NCBI RefSeq assembly: GCF_017643905.1
Contig: NZ_JAEPMO010000013.1
Coordinates: forward strand, 1-45,134
From: Marivita sp.
Lineage (GTDB): Bacteria > Pseudomonadota > Alphaproteobacteria > Rhodobacterales > Rhodobacteraceae
Direction: 5' to 3'
DNA: 45,134 bases
Shown here one piece after another: positions 37,056 to 45,134 of the stretch (the first letter of the stretch is position 1; the number at the start of each line of letters is the position of its first letter). The position numbers and the translations under genes are program-made. Below the pieces are notes generated by a model. The model had not been told where the DNA came from, ran no database searches, and worked only from the letters and a program-made list of their open reading frames with translations.

Positions 37056-37373
37056 ATGAATCAGATCCAACTTCACGCGCGCGCATTGTCGGCCCTGGGC
37101 CATGAAGCCCGGCTTCAGATTTTCCGCGTTCTGGTCAAGGCCGGGCATTCAGGCCTGACTGTAAGCCAGATCGCCGAACACCTTGGCCTGCCTGCCTCGA
37201 CCCAGGCACATCATCTCAAGATGCTGGTCGACGCCGGATTGGTCGCACAGACGCGACAGGGACGCGAAGTGATCAACACGGTCGATTTCGACAGGATGAA
37301 CAAGGTGATTGGCTTCCTGTCGGACGAATGCTGCACGGGGTTTGGCGCAAACGCCGACACCGACGCCGCGTAA
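37056..37373 (+). CDS. ArsR-family metal(loid)-responsive repressor
   Basis: This is a 105-residue winged-helix regulator. The HTH is SQIAEHLGLPASTQAHHLKMLVDAGLV, preceded by ALSALGHEARLQIFRVL and followed by the wing TRQGREVINT. Near the C-terminus FLSDECCTGFG holds a vicinal Cys pair, the likely sensor site for arsenite, methylarsenite or another soft metal. It lacks the classical ELCVCDL alpha-3 box. A palindrome overlaps its promoter, and the permease starts 15 bp after its stop, so it probably represses both. The ribosome binding site is weak. Confidence 0.93.
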   Translation: MNQIQLHARALSALGHEARLQIFRVLVKAGHSGLTVSQIAEHLGLPASTQAHHLKMLVDAGLVAQTRQGREVINTVDFDRMNKVIGFLSDECCTGFGANADTDAA

Positions 37374-37388
37374 ACAAGGACATACAGA

Positions 37389-38432
37389 ATGGCCGACCTC
37401 ACATCGAACGCCCCGCCGAACCAGACCTGGATCGCGATCAAGAAACAGAAGGTGTGGATCACCTCTGCTATCCTCTTCATGCTGGTCGCCCTGATATCGC
37501 CCTCTCAGGCCCAGGAAAGCCTTGGATTTGTGGTTCAGGCACTTGTGAAAACCGGCCCCTACCTTCTGTTGTCCATCGGCATAGCCGCATGGGCAGTTGC
37601 GACCGGGGCCGACAACCTGATCGCCCGCGCCTTTACCGGATCGCCCGCGCTGATGATCTTTCTGGCCGCGCTGGCGGGTGGTCTGTCGCCCTTCTGTTCC
37701 TGCGGCGTCATTCCATTGATCGCCGCACTTTTGACGATGGGCGTGCCCTTGTCGGCAGTGATGGCCTTCTGGCTGGCGTCGCCGGTGATGGACCCATCGA
37801 TGTTCCTGCTGACCTCTGGGGTGCTTGGGTTTGAATTTGCGGTGGCCAAGACGCTGGCGGCGATTGGCCTTGGCGTGGCGGGTGGCTTCATCGTGTACTT
37901 TCTGGCTGGCAGCTATGTCCTGCATGACGCCCTACGCGAAGGTGTGGGCAATGGCGGCTGCGGATCGGCCAAGATCCGAAACCCCAAGCCCGTCGTCTGG
38001 CGCTTTTGGGACCACGCCGACCGGGTTGAGAAGTTCGGCAAGGAGGCGCTGAAAACCACGCTGTTCCTCGCGCAATGGCTGACACTGGCATTTCTGCTGG
38101 AAAGCCTGATGCTGGCCTATATCCCGGCAGAAACCATCACCTCTGTTCTTGGCGGCACCGGCATTGGCCCCATCGCCATCGCAACGGTCGTGGGTGTGCC
38201 CGCCTATCTGAACGGCTATGCAGCCCTGCCGCTGATCAGCGGACTGATGGAGCAGGGCATGGCGCAGGGCGCGGGCCTTGCCTTCCTTGTGGCCGGGGGC
38301 GTGACATCCCTGCCCGCCGCCATTGCGGTTTGGGCCTTGGTCAAACCCCGGGTGTTCACGCTTTACATCGCCATCTCGCTGGGCGGCGCGTTCCTGATCG
38401 GGATGGCCTATCAGGGCTGGACGATGATCTAG
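37389..38432 (+). CDS. DUF318/YraQ permease, ArsP or SO_0444-like efflux protein
   Basis: The 347-residue inner membrane protein has about eight to ten helices. Its signature is GGLSPFCSCGVIPLIAALLTMGVP, with the CSCG motif used by this family for thiol-metal handling. FWLASPVMDPSMF and VVGVPAYLNGYAALPLISGL are matching second-half motifs. The family includes ArsP, which exports trivalent organoarsenicals, and copper/zinc exporters next to ArsR genes. Substrate choice is open. The ATG at 37389 has AAGGA. It is cotranscribed with the ArsR gene and followed by two strong hairpins. Confidence 0.9.
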   Translation: MADLTSNAPPNQTWIAIKKQKVWITSAILFMLVALISPSQAQESLGFVVQALVKTGPYLLLSIGIAAWAVATGADNLIARAFTGSPALMIFLAALAGGLSPFCSCGVIPLIAALLTMGVPLSAVMAFWLASPVMDPSMFLLTSGVLGFEFAVAKTLAAIGLGVAGGFIVYFLAGSYVLHDALREGVGNGGCGSAKIRNPKPVVWRFWDHADRVEKFGKEALKTTLFLAQWLTLAFLLESLMLAYIPAETITSVLGGTGIGPIAIATVVGVPAYLNGYAALPLISGLMEQGMAQGAGLAFLVAGGVTSLPAAIAVWALVKPRVFTLYIAISLGGAFLIGMAYQGWTMI

Positions 38433-38437
38433 GCACA

Positions 38438-38483
38438 GGGAAGCGTCTTCGAAGACTCTTCCCAAGGCTCTTACAAGAGCCTT
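38438..38483 (+). terminator. Double-hairpin terminator of the arsR-permease operon
   Basis: Hairpin 1 (38438-38463) is GGGAAG-c-GTCTTC / GAAGAC-t-CTTCCC. Hairpin 2 (38464-38483) is AAGGCTCTT-AC-AAGAGCCTT, followed by TCCCCC. It sits between the permease stop and rlmN. The weak T tail leaves some doubt about its efficiency. Confidence 0.7.
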
Positions 38484-38558
38484 TCCCCCGCATTCCCCTT
38501 TGGCAAAGCCCAAAGAATCCTATATGTGGCCCATCTCTTTTCGAGAAAGGCTGCCCCC

Positions 38559-39746
38559 ATGACCGGCTCTGCACCGATCACGCAAGACGTTCTGACCATC
38601 CCCCGCAAACTGCCGGAGGGCGGCAAGACGAATATTGTCGGCCTGACCCGCGACAAGCTACGCGACGCCTTGATCGCCATGGGCACACCGGAAAAGCAGG
38701 CCAAGATGCGGACGGGTCAGATCTGGCAATGGGTCTACCAGTGGGGCGTGCGCGATTTCCACGCCATGACCAACCTCGCCAAAGCCTATCGCGCTGATCT
38801 TGACGCGCATTTCGAAATCGCTCTGCCCGAGATCGTGTCGAAACAGGTCTCGGCGGATGGCACCCGCAAATACCTCGTCCGCATCGCAGGCGGGCATGAA
38901 GTCGAGGTGGTCTACATCCCCGAAACCGACCGAGGCACGCTCTGCATCTCGTCCCAAGTGGGCTGCACGCTCACCTGTTCCTTCTGCCACACCGGCACGC
39001 AGAAACTGGTCCGCAACCTGACCGCCGGGGAAATCATCGGGCAGGTCATGCTCGCGCGCGACGATCTGGGCGAATGGCCTGAACCCGGTGTCGGCACAGG
39101 TGAAAACGGCCCGCGCCTGTTGTCCAACATCGTGCTGATGGGCATGGGGGAACCGCTCTACAATTTCGACAACGTGCGCGACGCGATGAAGATCGCGATG
39201 GATGGCGAAGGCATCGCCCTTAGCCGTCGCCGTATCACGCTGTCCACGTCTGGCGTTGTGCCGGAAATCGCCAAGACAGCCGAGGAAATCGGCTGCCTTC
39301 TCGCTGTCAGCTTCCACGCGACCACGGACGCCGTGCGCGACATGCTGGTGCCGATCAACAAGCGCTGGAACATCGAAACACTGCTGGACGCGCTGCGGGA
39401 ATACCCGAAAAAATCCAACTCCGAACGGATCACGTTTGAATACGTAATGCTCAAGGACGTGAACGACAGCGATGCTGACGCCCGCCGTCTGGTCAAACTG
39501 ATCTCGGGCATCCCGGCCAAGATCAACCTGATCCCGTTCAACGAATGGCCGGGCGCGCCTTACCAGCGGTCTGACTGGTCACGCATCGAATCCTTTGCCG
39601 ACATCATCTACAAGGCCGGCTACGCGTCCCCGATCCGCACGCCGCGCGGCGAAGACATCATGGCAGCCTGCGGTCAGTTGAAGTCGGCCACCGAACGCGA
39701 GCGCAAGTCCAAGGCGCAGATCGCGGCGGAAAGCGGGATTTCCTAA
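38559..39746 (+). CDS. rlmN: 23S rRNA (adenine2503-C2)/tRNA A37 methyltransferase RlmN
   Basis: RlmN is a radical-SAM enzyme that methylates A2503 of 23S rRNA and A37 of some tRNAs. The 395 residues begin [10 protein letters not shown]. The [4Fe-4S] Cys motif is [15 protein letters not shown] at about residue 140 (Cys-x3-Cys-x2-Cys), followed by [15 protein letters not shown]. The catalytic Cys pair partner lies near the end in [23 protein letters not shown] and [13 protein letters not shown] are further family blocks. The ATG at 38559 has GAAAGG upstream; an upstream GTG at 38526 is unlikely. Confidence 0.97.
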   Translation: MTGSAPITQDVLTIPRKLPEGGKTNIVGLTRDKLRDALIAMGTPEKQAKMRTGQIWQWVYQWGVRDFHAMTNLAKAYRADLDAHFEIALPEIVSKQVSADGTRKYLVRIAGGHEVEVVYIPETDRGTLCISSQVGCTLTCSFCHTGTQKLVRNLTAGEIIGQVMLARDDLGEWPEPGVGTGENGPRLLSNIVLMGMGEPLYNFDNVRDAMKIAMDGEGIALSRRRITLSTSGVVPEIAKTAEEIGCLLAVSFHATTDAVRDMLVPINKRWNIETLLDALREYPKKSNSERITFEYVMLKDVNDSDADARRLVKLISGIPAKINLIPFNEWPGAPYQRSDWSRIESFADIIYKAGYASPIRTPRGEDIMAACGQLKSATERERKSKAQIAAESGIS

Positions 39747-39961
39747 CCCAAGAGGCAGTGCATCTGTGTTGGGCACGTCCGGCGGTAACCGGGCAATTGG
39801 TCATTTGGCCAACAAAACAGCCGGTTTTCCTGATTTTTGAACCAAGACCCCATCATTCGCCTTGATTGCCCAAGGCTCGTTCCTCTATGAAGGAATAATC
39901 CTGATTTTTTTAATTAGGTATTAGCTCACCGCGTCCAAACCCGATGCAACAAGGCTCGCCC

Positions 39962-40414
39962 ATGCACCACACTCACATTCTTCTGCCGGACGATGACCTG
40001 CGTTCCGCCGAAATCCGCGTGATTGCGCTTCTTCGTGCATGGAACACCAATTTCGATGCGCAAACTGAGATGTGGGATGATCTGAAAACCTCGATGGGAG
40101 AGGCCCGCGCGAGATCCTGTCTGCAAGCCTTCGAACAGATGCTTCAGTTGCTGGCGAAACACGGCTGGCGTCCCCTGACGATCATGCCCATGGAGACCAA
40201 GGGTATGTCGCCCGACGAAGCCGCCTTGGTGCGTTTCGTGATGGCGTCAACGGAACAAAGGCGCGACGCTGCGTTGGCAGAGGCTGGGTTTCTCGTAGCC
40301 CCCAATGCTCTTCTTCCGCTGCTCTGCGCGGCGTCGCGGTTTGGCCTGCCGCTCTTGTGCGAAGAATGCCGGGCGCGGATTTTTGCACCGGCTGCAAAAA
40401 GCCCGTTGAACTAG
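39962..40414 (+). CDS. Hypothetical protein of 150 residues upstream of copA
   Basis: I do not recognise this protein. It begins MHHTHILLPDDDLRSAEIRV and is largely alpha-helical by pattern, with no signal peptide or membrane segment. The C-terminal third contains three Cys residues: LLPLLCAASRFG, then LPLLCEECRARIF, where CEEC is a C-x2-C pair. The ATG at 39962 has AAGG at 7 nt; an ATG at 39944 would add six residues. It ends 95 bp before copA. It may be unrelated to copper because the CueR promoter starts after its stop. Around 39890-39930, upstream, lies an AT-rich stretch. Confidence 0.65.
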   Translation: MHHTHILLPDDDLRSAEIRVIALLRAWNTNFDAQTEMWDDLKTSMGEARARSCLQAFEQMLQLLAKHGWRPLTIMPMETKGMSPDEAALVRFVMASTEQRRDAALAEAGFLVAPNALLPLLCAASRFGLPLLCEECRARIFAPAAKSPLN

Positions 40415-40453
40415 GCGTCCAGCTCCTGCCGCATGATTTCTTGACCTGCCCCC

Positions 40454-40484
40454 TTGACCTTCCAGCGACTGGAAGCCCTATCTG
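40454..40484 (+). promoter_or_regulatory. CueR-type promoter of copA-cueR
   Basis: The -35 TTGACC (40454-40459) and -10 TATCTG (40479-40484) are separated by 19 bp, the long spacer of MerR-family promoters. The spacer holds the dyad CTTCCAG-CGA-CTGGAAG (40459-40475), a strong match to CueR/HmrR operators. Confidence 0.9.
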
Positions 40485-40509
40485 ATCCTTGAACCACAAG
40501 GATTCCCAC

Positions 40510-42966
40510 ATGACCACTCTCCGCTTTTCCGTCGACAACATGAGCTGCGCAGGCTGTGCAGGCCGCGCCGAACGCGCATTGGCAGCCTCCCCCGGCGTGT
40601 CTGAGGCGTCCGTCAACATCGCCAACCACATGGCGCAAGTTACAGGAACCGCTTCGCCCGAAACATTGCGCGCCGCACTCAAAACGGCGGGCTACCCTGC
40701 ACGCGAAGCCACCCACCGCCTGTCCATCGAAGGCATGACCTGCGCCTCCTGCACAGGCCGCGTTGAACGCGCGCTCGAGGCGATGCCCGGTGTCTTGTCC
40801 GCAAATGTGAACCTCGCCACGCAGACTGCGAGCGTCCGTGTTCTTGATGGCGCAGTAACCATCGACGCGCTGGCCCAAACGGTGACGGACGCAGGCTATC
40901 CGGCCAAAGCGGTCGACAACGACACCCAGTCGGAACCACCTTCCGAAATCGAACCGTTGCGCCGCGACACGATAATCGCCGCAGCACTCACGCTGCCTGT
41001 TTTTCTGACGGAAATGGGTGGCCACCTCTACCCGCCGCTGCATCACGTGATCATGGGCAGCATCGGGATGCAGACCTTTTGGGTGCTGCAATTCCTTCTG
41101 ATCACACTGGTTCTTGCATGGCCGGGGCGTCGGTTCTTTCGTATCGGATTGCCGCTCCTGGCCAAAGGCAGCCCGGACATGAACAGCCTCGTGGCCCTTG
41201 GGACGCTCGCGGCGTGGAGCTATTCAACCATTGCCACGTTTGCCCCGGCGCTCCTGCCCGATGGCACCCGTGCCGTGTATTTCGAAGCCGCCGGCGTGAT
41301 TGTCACACTGATCCTTGCTGGCCGCTGGATGGAAGCCCGCGCCAAAGGGCGCACCGGCGCTGCCATTCGGCACCTGATCGGGTTGCGTCCCGACACTGTT
41401 CTGCTGTCACGGGATGGGGTCTTTACCGAAGTTCCCCTGTCCGAGATTTCCGTCGGCGATGAGATCAAAGTGCTGCCCGGCGGACGCATCGCGGTCGATG
41501 GCGTCGTGATCGAGGGCGATTCCTATGTCGATGAATCGATGATCACAGGCGAACCGGTACCCGTCGCAAAAACAACAGATGACAGCGTAACCGGGGGCAC
41601 GATCAACGGACGCAAGGCGCTCATCTACCGCGCGACGGCGGTCGGCGCGAACACGGTGCTGGCCCGCATCATCGACATGGTCCAGACCGCTCAGGGCGCG
41701 AAACTGCCGATACAGGCGCTGGCTGACAAGGTGGTGCGAATTTTCGTCCCCGTCGTACTGGGCATCGCGGCGATCACCGTGGCCATCTGGCTGGCCTTCG
41801 GTCCGCAGCCGTCGCTAGGATACGCAATGGTGGCCGGAGTCGCCGTGCTCATCATTGCCTGCCCCTGCGCCATGGGGCTCGCGACCCCAACCTCCATTAT
41901 GGTGGGCACAGGACGTGCTGCCGAACTGGGCGTGCTCTTCCGCAAGGGAGATGCGCTGCAACGGCTCGACAGCGCCAAGGTCGTGGCCTTCGACAAGACC
42001 GGCACCCTGACCGAAGGGCGCCCGACTCTCGCCGATCAGTATACTGCCCCCGGTTGCGATTCGGCAGAGATGCTCCGGCTGGCCGCCGCGGTGGAACAGG
42101 GATCGGACCACCCCATTGCGCGCGCTATCCTGTCGGCTGCGCCCACCGATCTTCCCGATGTCACGGACAGCGAGACGATCCCCGGATCGGGTCTCATCGC
42201 ATCGGTGAGTGGGCAGACTGTGCACGTAGGGTCAGAGCAGCACCTGTTGGATCACGGCGTGAACACCGCGCCTCTCAAGGACAGCATCGCGCGGTTCGCC
42301 GAGCAAGGCCAAAGCCTTGTCTGCCTTGCCCGTGACGGACAAGCCCTCGCCGTCTTCGCTGTGGCCGACCAGATCAAACCCAGCGCAAGACCTGCCATAG
42401 ACGCACTGCACGCTGCAGGTCTCAAGGTCGCGATGATCTCGGGCGACAACGCGGCGGCAGCCAATGCCATTGCGCGCCAGCTGGGCATTGACCACGTCAC
42501 AGCGGGCGTCCGCCCCGATGGCAAGGTCGATGCGATTAAGGCCCTGCGCGACCAGTTCGGCACCGTGGCCTTTGTCGGCGACGGGATCAACGACGCCCCC
42601 GCCCTTGCCGAAGCCGACATCGGGCTCGCCATAGGCACCGGCACCGATGTGGCCATCGAAGCGGCCGACATTGTTCTGTCCTCCGGTCGGGTGTCCGGCG
42701 TCGTGAACGCGGTCGACGTGTCAAAGCACACGATGCGCAACATTCGGCAGAACCTCTTCTGGGCCTTTGCCTACAACACCGCGCTGATCCCGGTCGCAGC
42801 CGGTCTGCTTTACCCAGCCTTTGGCATCCTGCTCTCGCCGATGCTGGGCGCGGGCGCGATGGCGCTGAGTTCCGTGTTTGTCCTGACCAACGCCCTGCGC
42901 CTGCGCAAGATCGCGCCGGTTCAGGAAGACATCTCGACACCCCGCTATACGGAGGCCCCGGCATGA
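40510..42966 (+). CDS. copA: Copper-translocating P1B-type ATPase CopA
   Basis: CopA exports Cu(I) from the cytoplasm using ATP. The 818-residue protein has two N-terminal HMA domains with MSCAGC (residue about 14) and MTCASC (about 76). Eight membrane helices carry the copper-binding CPC motif in IIACPCAMGLATP (about 450). The actuator loop has SMITGEPVP, the phosphorylation site is DKTGTLTEG (about 495), the N-domain has GSDHPIARAI, and the hinge is GDGINDAPAL. The ATG at 40510 follows AAGGA. The gene is controlled by a CueR promoter and overlaps cueR by 4 nt, forming a self-regulated copper resistance operon. Confidence 0.97.
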   Translation: MTTLRFSVDNMSCAGCAGRAERALAASPGVSEASVNIANHMAQVTGTASPETLRAALKTAGYPAREATHRLSIEGMTCASCTGRVERALEAMPGVLSANVNLATQTASVRVLDGAVTIDALAQTVTDAGYPAKAVDNDTQSEPPSEIEPLRRDTIIAAALTLPVFLTEMGGHLYPPLHHVIMGSIGMQTFWVLQFLLITLVLAWPGRRFFRIGLPLLAKGSPDMNSLVALGTLAAWSYSTIATFAPALLPDGTRAVYFEAAGVIVTLILAGRWMEARAKGRTGAAIRHLIGLRPDTVLLSRDGVFTEVPLSEISVGDEIKVLPGGRIAVDGVVIEGDSYVDESMITGEPVPVAKTTDDSVTGGTINGRKALIYRATAVGANTVLARIIDMVQTAQGAKLPIQALADKVVRIFVPVVLGIAAITVAIWLAFGPQPSLGYAMVAGVAVLIIACPCAMGLATPTSIMVGTGRAAELGVLFRKGDALQRLDSAKVVAFDKTGTLTEGRPTLADQYTAPGCDSAEMLRLAAAVEQGSDHPIARAILSAAPTDLPDVTDSETIPGSGLIASVSGQTVHVGSEQHLLDHGVNTAPLKDSIARFAEQGQSLVCLARDGQALAVFAVADQIKPSARPAIDALHAAGLKVAMISGDNAAAANAIARQLGIDHVTAGVRPDGKVDAIKALRDQFGTVAFVGDGINDAPALAEADIGLAIGTGTDVAIEAADIVLSSGRVSGVVNAVDVSKHTMRNIRQNLFWAFAYNTALIPVAAGLLYPAFGILLSPMLGAGAMALSSVFVLTNALRLRKIAPVQEDISTPRYTEAPA

Positions 42967-43355
42967 ACATCGGAGACGTCGCTCAGAAAGCCGGCCTGCC
43001 GCCCAAAACCATTCGGTACTACGAAGACATCGGCCTGATCACGCCCCTGCGCGACACCAACGGCTACCGTGTGTTCCGCGAAAGCGACCTGCACAAACTG
43101 GCCTTTCTGGGTCGCGCCCGCGCCTTGGGTTTCACCATCGAGGATTGCCGGACCCTACTGGCTCTCTACGAAGACGACACCCGTGCCAGCGCGGATGTGA
43201 AGGACCTCGCCCAAGCGCATCTGGCCAAGATCGAAGACAAGATCGCGCAACTAGAATCGATGCGCCGCACATTGTCCGACCTTGTGAAAAGCTGTGCCGG
43301 GGACAATCGCCCCGATTGCCCGATCCTCAGCGATCTGGCGACGGGACAGCATTGA
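42963..43355 (+). CDS. cueR: Copper-responsive MerR-family activator CueR/HmrR
   Basis: CueR binds the operator between -35 and -10 and activates copA when Cu(I) is present. The 130-residue protein has the MerR HTH MNIGDVAQKAGLPPKTIRYYEDIGLI with the wing GYRVFRESDL. The dimerisation helix leads to CAGDNRPDCPIL, the two-Cys loop (C-x7-C) that binds Cu(I) in CueR. It lacks the extra His/Cys of zinc or mercury sensors, which supports copper. The ATG overlaps the copA stop (ATGA), so the regulator is cotranscribed with its target. Confidence 0.95.
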   Translation: MNIGDVAQKAGLPPKTIRYYEDIGLITPLRDTNGYRVFRESDLHKLAFLGRARALGFTIEDCRTLLALYEDDTRASADVKDLAQAHLAKIEDKIAQLESMRRTLSDLVKSCAGDNRPDCPILSDLATGQH

Positions 43356-43367
43356 TCCGCCTGCTTT

Positions 43368-43386
43368 TTCTCTTTCCAAATACGCA
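43368..43386 (+). repeat. Post-stop motif copy C (19 nt)
   Basis: Identical over 19 nt to copy A (TTCTCTTTCCAAATACGCA). It begins 13 nt after the cueR stop. Confidence 0.7.
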
Positions 43387-43400
43387 TGCAAGGCCGACAC

Positions 43401-43419
43401 TGTCCGAAACATCCGGACA
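43401..43419. repeat. Small hairpin after cueR
   Basis: TGTCCG-AAACATC-CGGACA, a 6-bp stem with a 7-nt loop, lies between post-stop motif C and the two-hairpin repeat. Possibly part of a composite 3' region. Confidence 0.4.
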
Positions 43420-43441
43420 CCGCGCACCGCTGCCACTGGCG

Positions 43442-43482
43442 GCTTTCCGTGAACGGAAAGCTGCGATGCGTCGACGCATCGC
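43442..43482. repeat. Two-hairpin palindromic repeat, copy 2
   Basis: Hairpin 1 (43442-43461) is GCTTTCCGT-GA-ACGGAAAGC and hairpin 2 (43463-43482) is GCGATGCG-TCGA-CGCATCGC. It has the same order and near-identical sequence as 12655-12696, and again lies between two convergent genes (cueR and galM). Confidence 0.8.
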
Positions 43483-43492
43483 CTGCCCTGCC

Positions 43493-44425
43493 CTAGCCGA
43501 TCTCGATGGAGGTCACCTGTCGATACGGGGCATCCGGGGAACACAGGATAGACCCGAACGCAGGCTCATTCACCGCGTTCGGAAAATCCTGCGCTTCAAG
43601 GCAAAGCCCGGCAAACCGACCATGCGCCGCACCGGGGCCTTTGGGCAGGGCAGGGGTAAGCGTGTTCGACGTGTAGACCTGCAATCCGGGTCGGTCGGTC
43701 CACAGGCGCAGTCCAAGACCATTCGGCGCCACCACTCTGGCTGCCGGACCCGCGCCCTTGGTCAGAATTAGATTCCCGTCCCAACCCTCACCGTCACCAA
43801 GGCGGACAGGTGTTCGGAAATCGAAATCCGTGCCCTGCACCGGGTCGATCCGGCCAACAGGCACAAGATCCGGGCCATTGGGCGTATATCGATCCGCGGC
43901 GACCGTCAGGGAATGATCCGCCACTGTCCCCTGCCCCGTCAGGTTGAAGTAGAGATGCTGCGCAAGGTTGATCGGCGTCACCCGGTCGGGCAGAGCGTCC
44001 ATCTCCCAGGTCAGACGCCCACCCTCCAACCGTATGACAACGCGGAAGTCCACTTTTCCGGGATAGCCCTGATCGCCGTCGTCCGACACCAAGCGCAGCT
44101 CCACGGCACGATCGCCATCTGGTGACATCTGCCAGTTGCGTTTGCCGATTCCGCCCGGTCCACCATGCAGGTGATGCGGCGGGTTATTGACCGGCAGGGC
44201 ATATGCCACACCGTCCATCACGAACCGCGCCTGCGCGATCCGGTTCGCCACGCGGCCGCAGATCACCCCCATCCAGGCCGGGTTCTGACGGTAATGCTCC
44301 GGCTCTGCGTAACCAAGCACAACGGGAATGCCCCTGACTTGCCAGTCCATTATGGCGCAGCCCAGAGACAAGATCTTTATCTCGGTATCGCCGTCCCGCA
44401 GCACATGTGTCGTAATCTGGTCCAT
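43493..44425 (-). CDS. galM: Aldose 1-epimerase (galactose mutarotase family)
   Basis: GalM interconverts alpha and beta anomers of hexoses. The 310-residue protein has NPPHHLHGGPGGIGKRNW with the substrate-binding His, NLAQHLYFNLTGQG with the catalytic His, and LCLEAQDFPNAVNEPAFGS with the catalytic Glu. These are the three family hallmarks. The ATG at 44425 has GAGGAG at good spacing. It is downstream of the ferric-reductase-like gene on the same strand (64 bp), with no visible functional tie. No gal operon is present, so it may serve general sugar uptake. Confidence 0.94.
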   Translation of the reverse strand: MDQITTHVLRDGDTEIKILSLGCAIMDWQVRGIPVVLGYAEPEHYRQNPAWMGVICGRVANRIAQARFVMDGVAYALPVNNPPHHLHGGPGGIGKRNWQMSPDGDRAVELRLVSDDGDQGYPGKVDFRVVIRLEGGRLTWEMDALPDRVTPINLAQHLYFNLTGQGTVADHSLTVAADRYTPNGPDLVPVGRIDPVQGTDFDFRTPVRLGDGEGWDGNLILTKGAGPAARVVAPNGLGLRLWTDRPGLQVYTSNTLTPALPKGPGAAHGRFAGLCLEAQDFPNAVNEPAFGSILCSPDAPYRQVTSIEIG

Positions 44426-44489
44426 TGGGCTCTCCTCAGGCGCACCTGACCGAAGCGACCGAGCAGCGTCAACCCGTACCTGCAGTGAC

Positions 44490-45011
44490 TCACTTCGCGC
44501 GGGGCAGGCTCAGCACCGCCCACACCCGGCGATCCAGGATCACGCGACCCAGCGCAATCAGGGCCAATCCCGAAAGCAGCCATTTTGAGACGGTCTCCAT
44601 GGTGCCGTCGATTTGCACCGCATGCACGACTGTGCCGATCACGATCACGCAGGCCAAGGCGCTGTGCAACACACGCCACAGTCGCAACCGCGCCGCGAAC
44701 CTGCGACGCAGCAGGCCAAGCAGGGCCGCCGCAAACACCGCCCACATGGCGATCACGCCCCATGCCGAAAACGGTGTCGGTGAAACGAACAGCAGCGCGT
44801 CGACCACATCGGGAGGGCTGGTGACCCAAAGTCCTGCAACATGTACAACGACAGCGAGAACCAGAAAGGCGCCGATGACGCGATGCAGGCTGCGCCCCCG
44901 CATGCCCCTCAGACCGGGCAGATGACCGCCGACCAGCAAAGGTTGCACAAGCAGCAAGGCCATCCCGGCCACCCCGGCAAACCCCGCCACGATGTAGTCG
45001 ACCTTGAACAA
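44490..45011 (-). CDS. Ferric-reductase-like transmembrane protein, probably 5'-truncated
   Basis: The 173-residue ORF has five hydrophobic helices. It has haem-type histidine pairs spaced like ferric reductase-like proteins: SLHRVIGAFLVLAVVVHVAGL and WRVLHSALACVIVIGTVVHA. SPPDVVDALLFVSPTPFSAWG is an interhelix loop. Family members normally have another N-terminal helix. Here the frame opens with TTG at 45011, 6 nt after an in-frame TGA and with no ribosome binding site. An ATG at 44963 with upstream GGGG is the better start (157 residues). The gene could be a truncated remnant or simply start at 44963. The role is unknown: haem-b electron transfer is inferred. Confidence 0.65.
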   Translation of the reverse strand: MFKVDYIVAGFAGVAGMALLLVQPLLVGGHLPGLRGMRGRSLHRVIGAFLVLAVVVHVAGLWVTSPPDVVDALLFVSPTPFSAWGVIAMWAVFAAALLGLLRRRFAARLRLWRVLHSALACVIVIGTVVHAVQIDGTMETVSKWLLSGLALIALGRVILDRRVWAVLSLPRAK

Positions 45012-45017
45012 GGCAAT

Positions 45018-45134
45018 TCAGGCTGTGACGGGTGTGTATAGCGGCTGATTGCGGGGAGCTTTGGTTTCCAAATTTTGGATTGCGTTGAGAATAGCAGCGA
45101 GCAGATAGACCAAAAGAGACCTGAGATACCTCAG
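45018..45134 (-). other. Open frame running off the window edge, 38 codons
   Basis: Minus-strand codons from the edge are open for 38 residues (reading LRYLRSLLVYLLAAILNAIQ onward) and stop with TGA at 45020-45018. This is in the same frame as the ferric-reductase-like ORF. The base composition here is visibly lower in GC than the rest. I cannot assign a family; it may be the end of another gene, an insertion boundary or chance. Confidence 0.25.

Noticed and set aside
39747-39943. Possible small RNA or terminator after rlmN
   Set aside because: Only weak short stems (for example AGGA/TCCT before a T-run); no supportable structure.

Overview
The window looks like a chromosomal segment of a marine Rhodobacteraceae bacterium (roseobacter group, Alphaproteobacteria). 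The reasons are the high GC content, alphaproteobacterial family variants (IalB-like protein, ALDH16, cyanide-insensitive-type cytochrome bd, R. etli-type asparaginase), a GAAC-N7-GAAC LexA box and a serC leader hairpin. It is mostly housekeeping and metabolic genes packed in short operons. I see no tRNA, rRNA, CRISPR array, phage genes or complete insertion sequence.

Layout. 1-5 kb: GST and queG (truncated by the window edge), mtgA, a small membrane protein, and a 706-residue fusion of a sterol-desaturase/fatty-acid-hydroxylase domain to an acyltransferase-3 domain. 5.2-11.6 kb: a gltD-GFA-gltB operon in which a small zinc-type GFA protein sits between the two glutamate synthase subunits with 4-nt overlaps on both sides. 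11.8-18.1 kb: uppP; then rsfS-rlmH; then deoC, a small membrane protein and an ALDH16-type tandem aldehyde dehydrogenase, preceded by a glycosyltransferase. 18.2-22.4 kb: a phosphopantetheinyl transferase, an SOS-controlled dnaE2/imuC that appears to lack its usual C-terminal OB domain, and an ABM-domain protein. 22.5-27.7 kb (minus strand): universal stress protein and AGCS symporter, smpB, a small membrane protein, and sseA with an aromatic/aspartate aminotransferase.

28-30.4 kb: cydAB (CIO type). 30.4-36.9 kb: a metallophosphatase, the serine biosynthesis genes serC-serA (minus) with divergent serB (plus), an asparaginase and an IalB-like exported protein. 37-38.4 kb: an ArsR repressor with a cysteine pair and a DUF318/ArsP-like permease, with a palindromic operator. 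38.5-43.4 kb: rlmN, an unknown 150-residue protein, then copA-cueR with a textbook CueR promoter. 43.5-45.1 kb: galM and a ferric-reductase-like membrane protein that looks 5'-truncated near the window edge.

How the genes work together. GltBD makes glutamate, which feeds SerC and the aminotransferase. SerA-SerC-SerB form the complete phosphorylated serine pathway. DeoC plus ALDH16 would cleave deoxyribose phosphate and oxidise the resulting aldehyde. CopA and CueR form a copper efflux loop. The non-coding signals worth most attention are a two-hairpin palindromic repeat present twice in convergent intergenic gaps (12655-12696 and 43442-43482), and a 19-nt motif shared just after the stop codons of two plus-strand genes, with a degenerate third copy.
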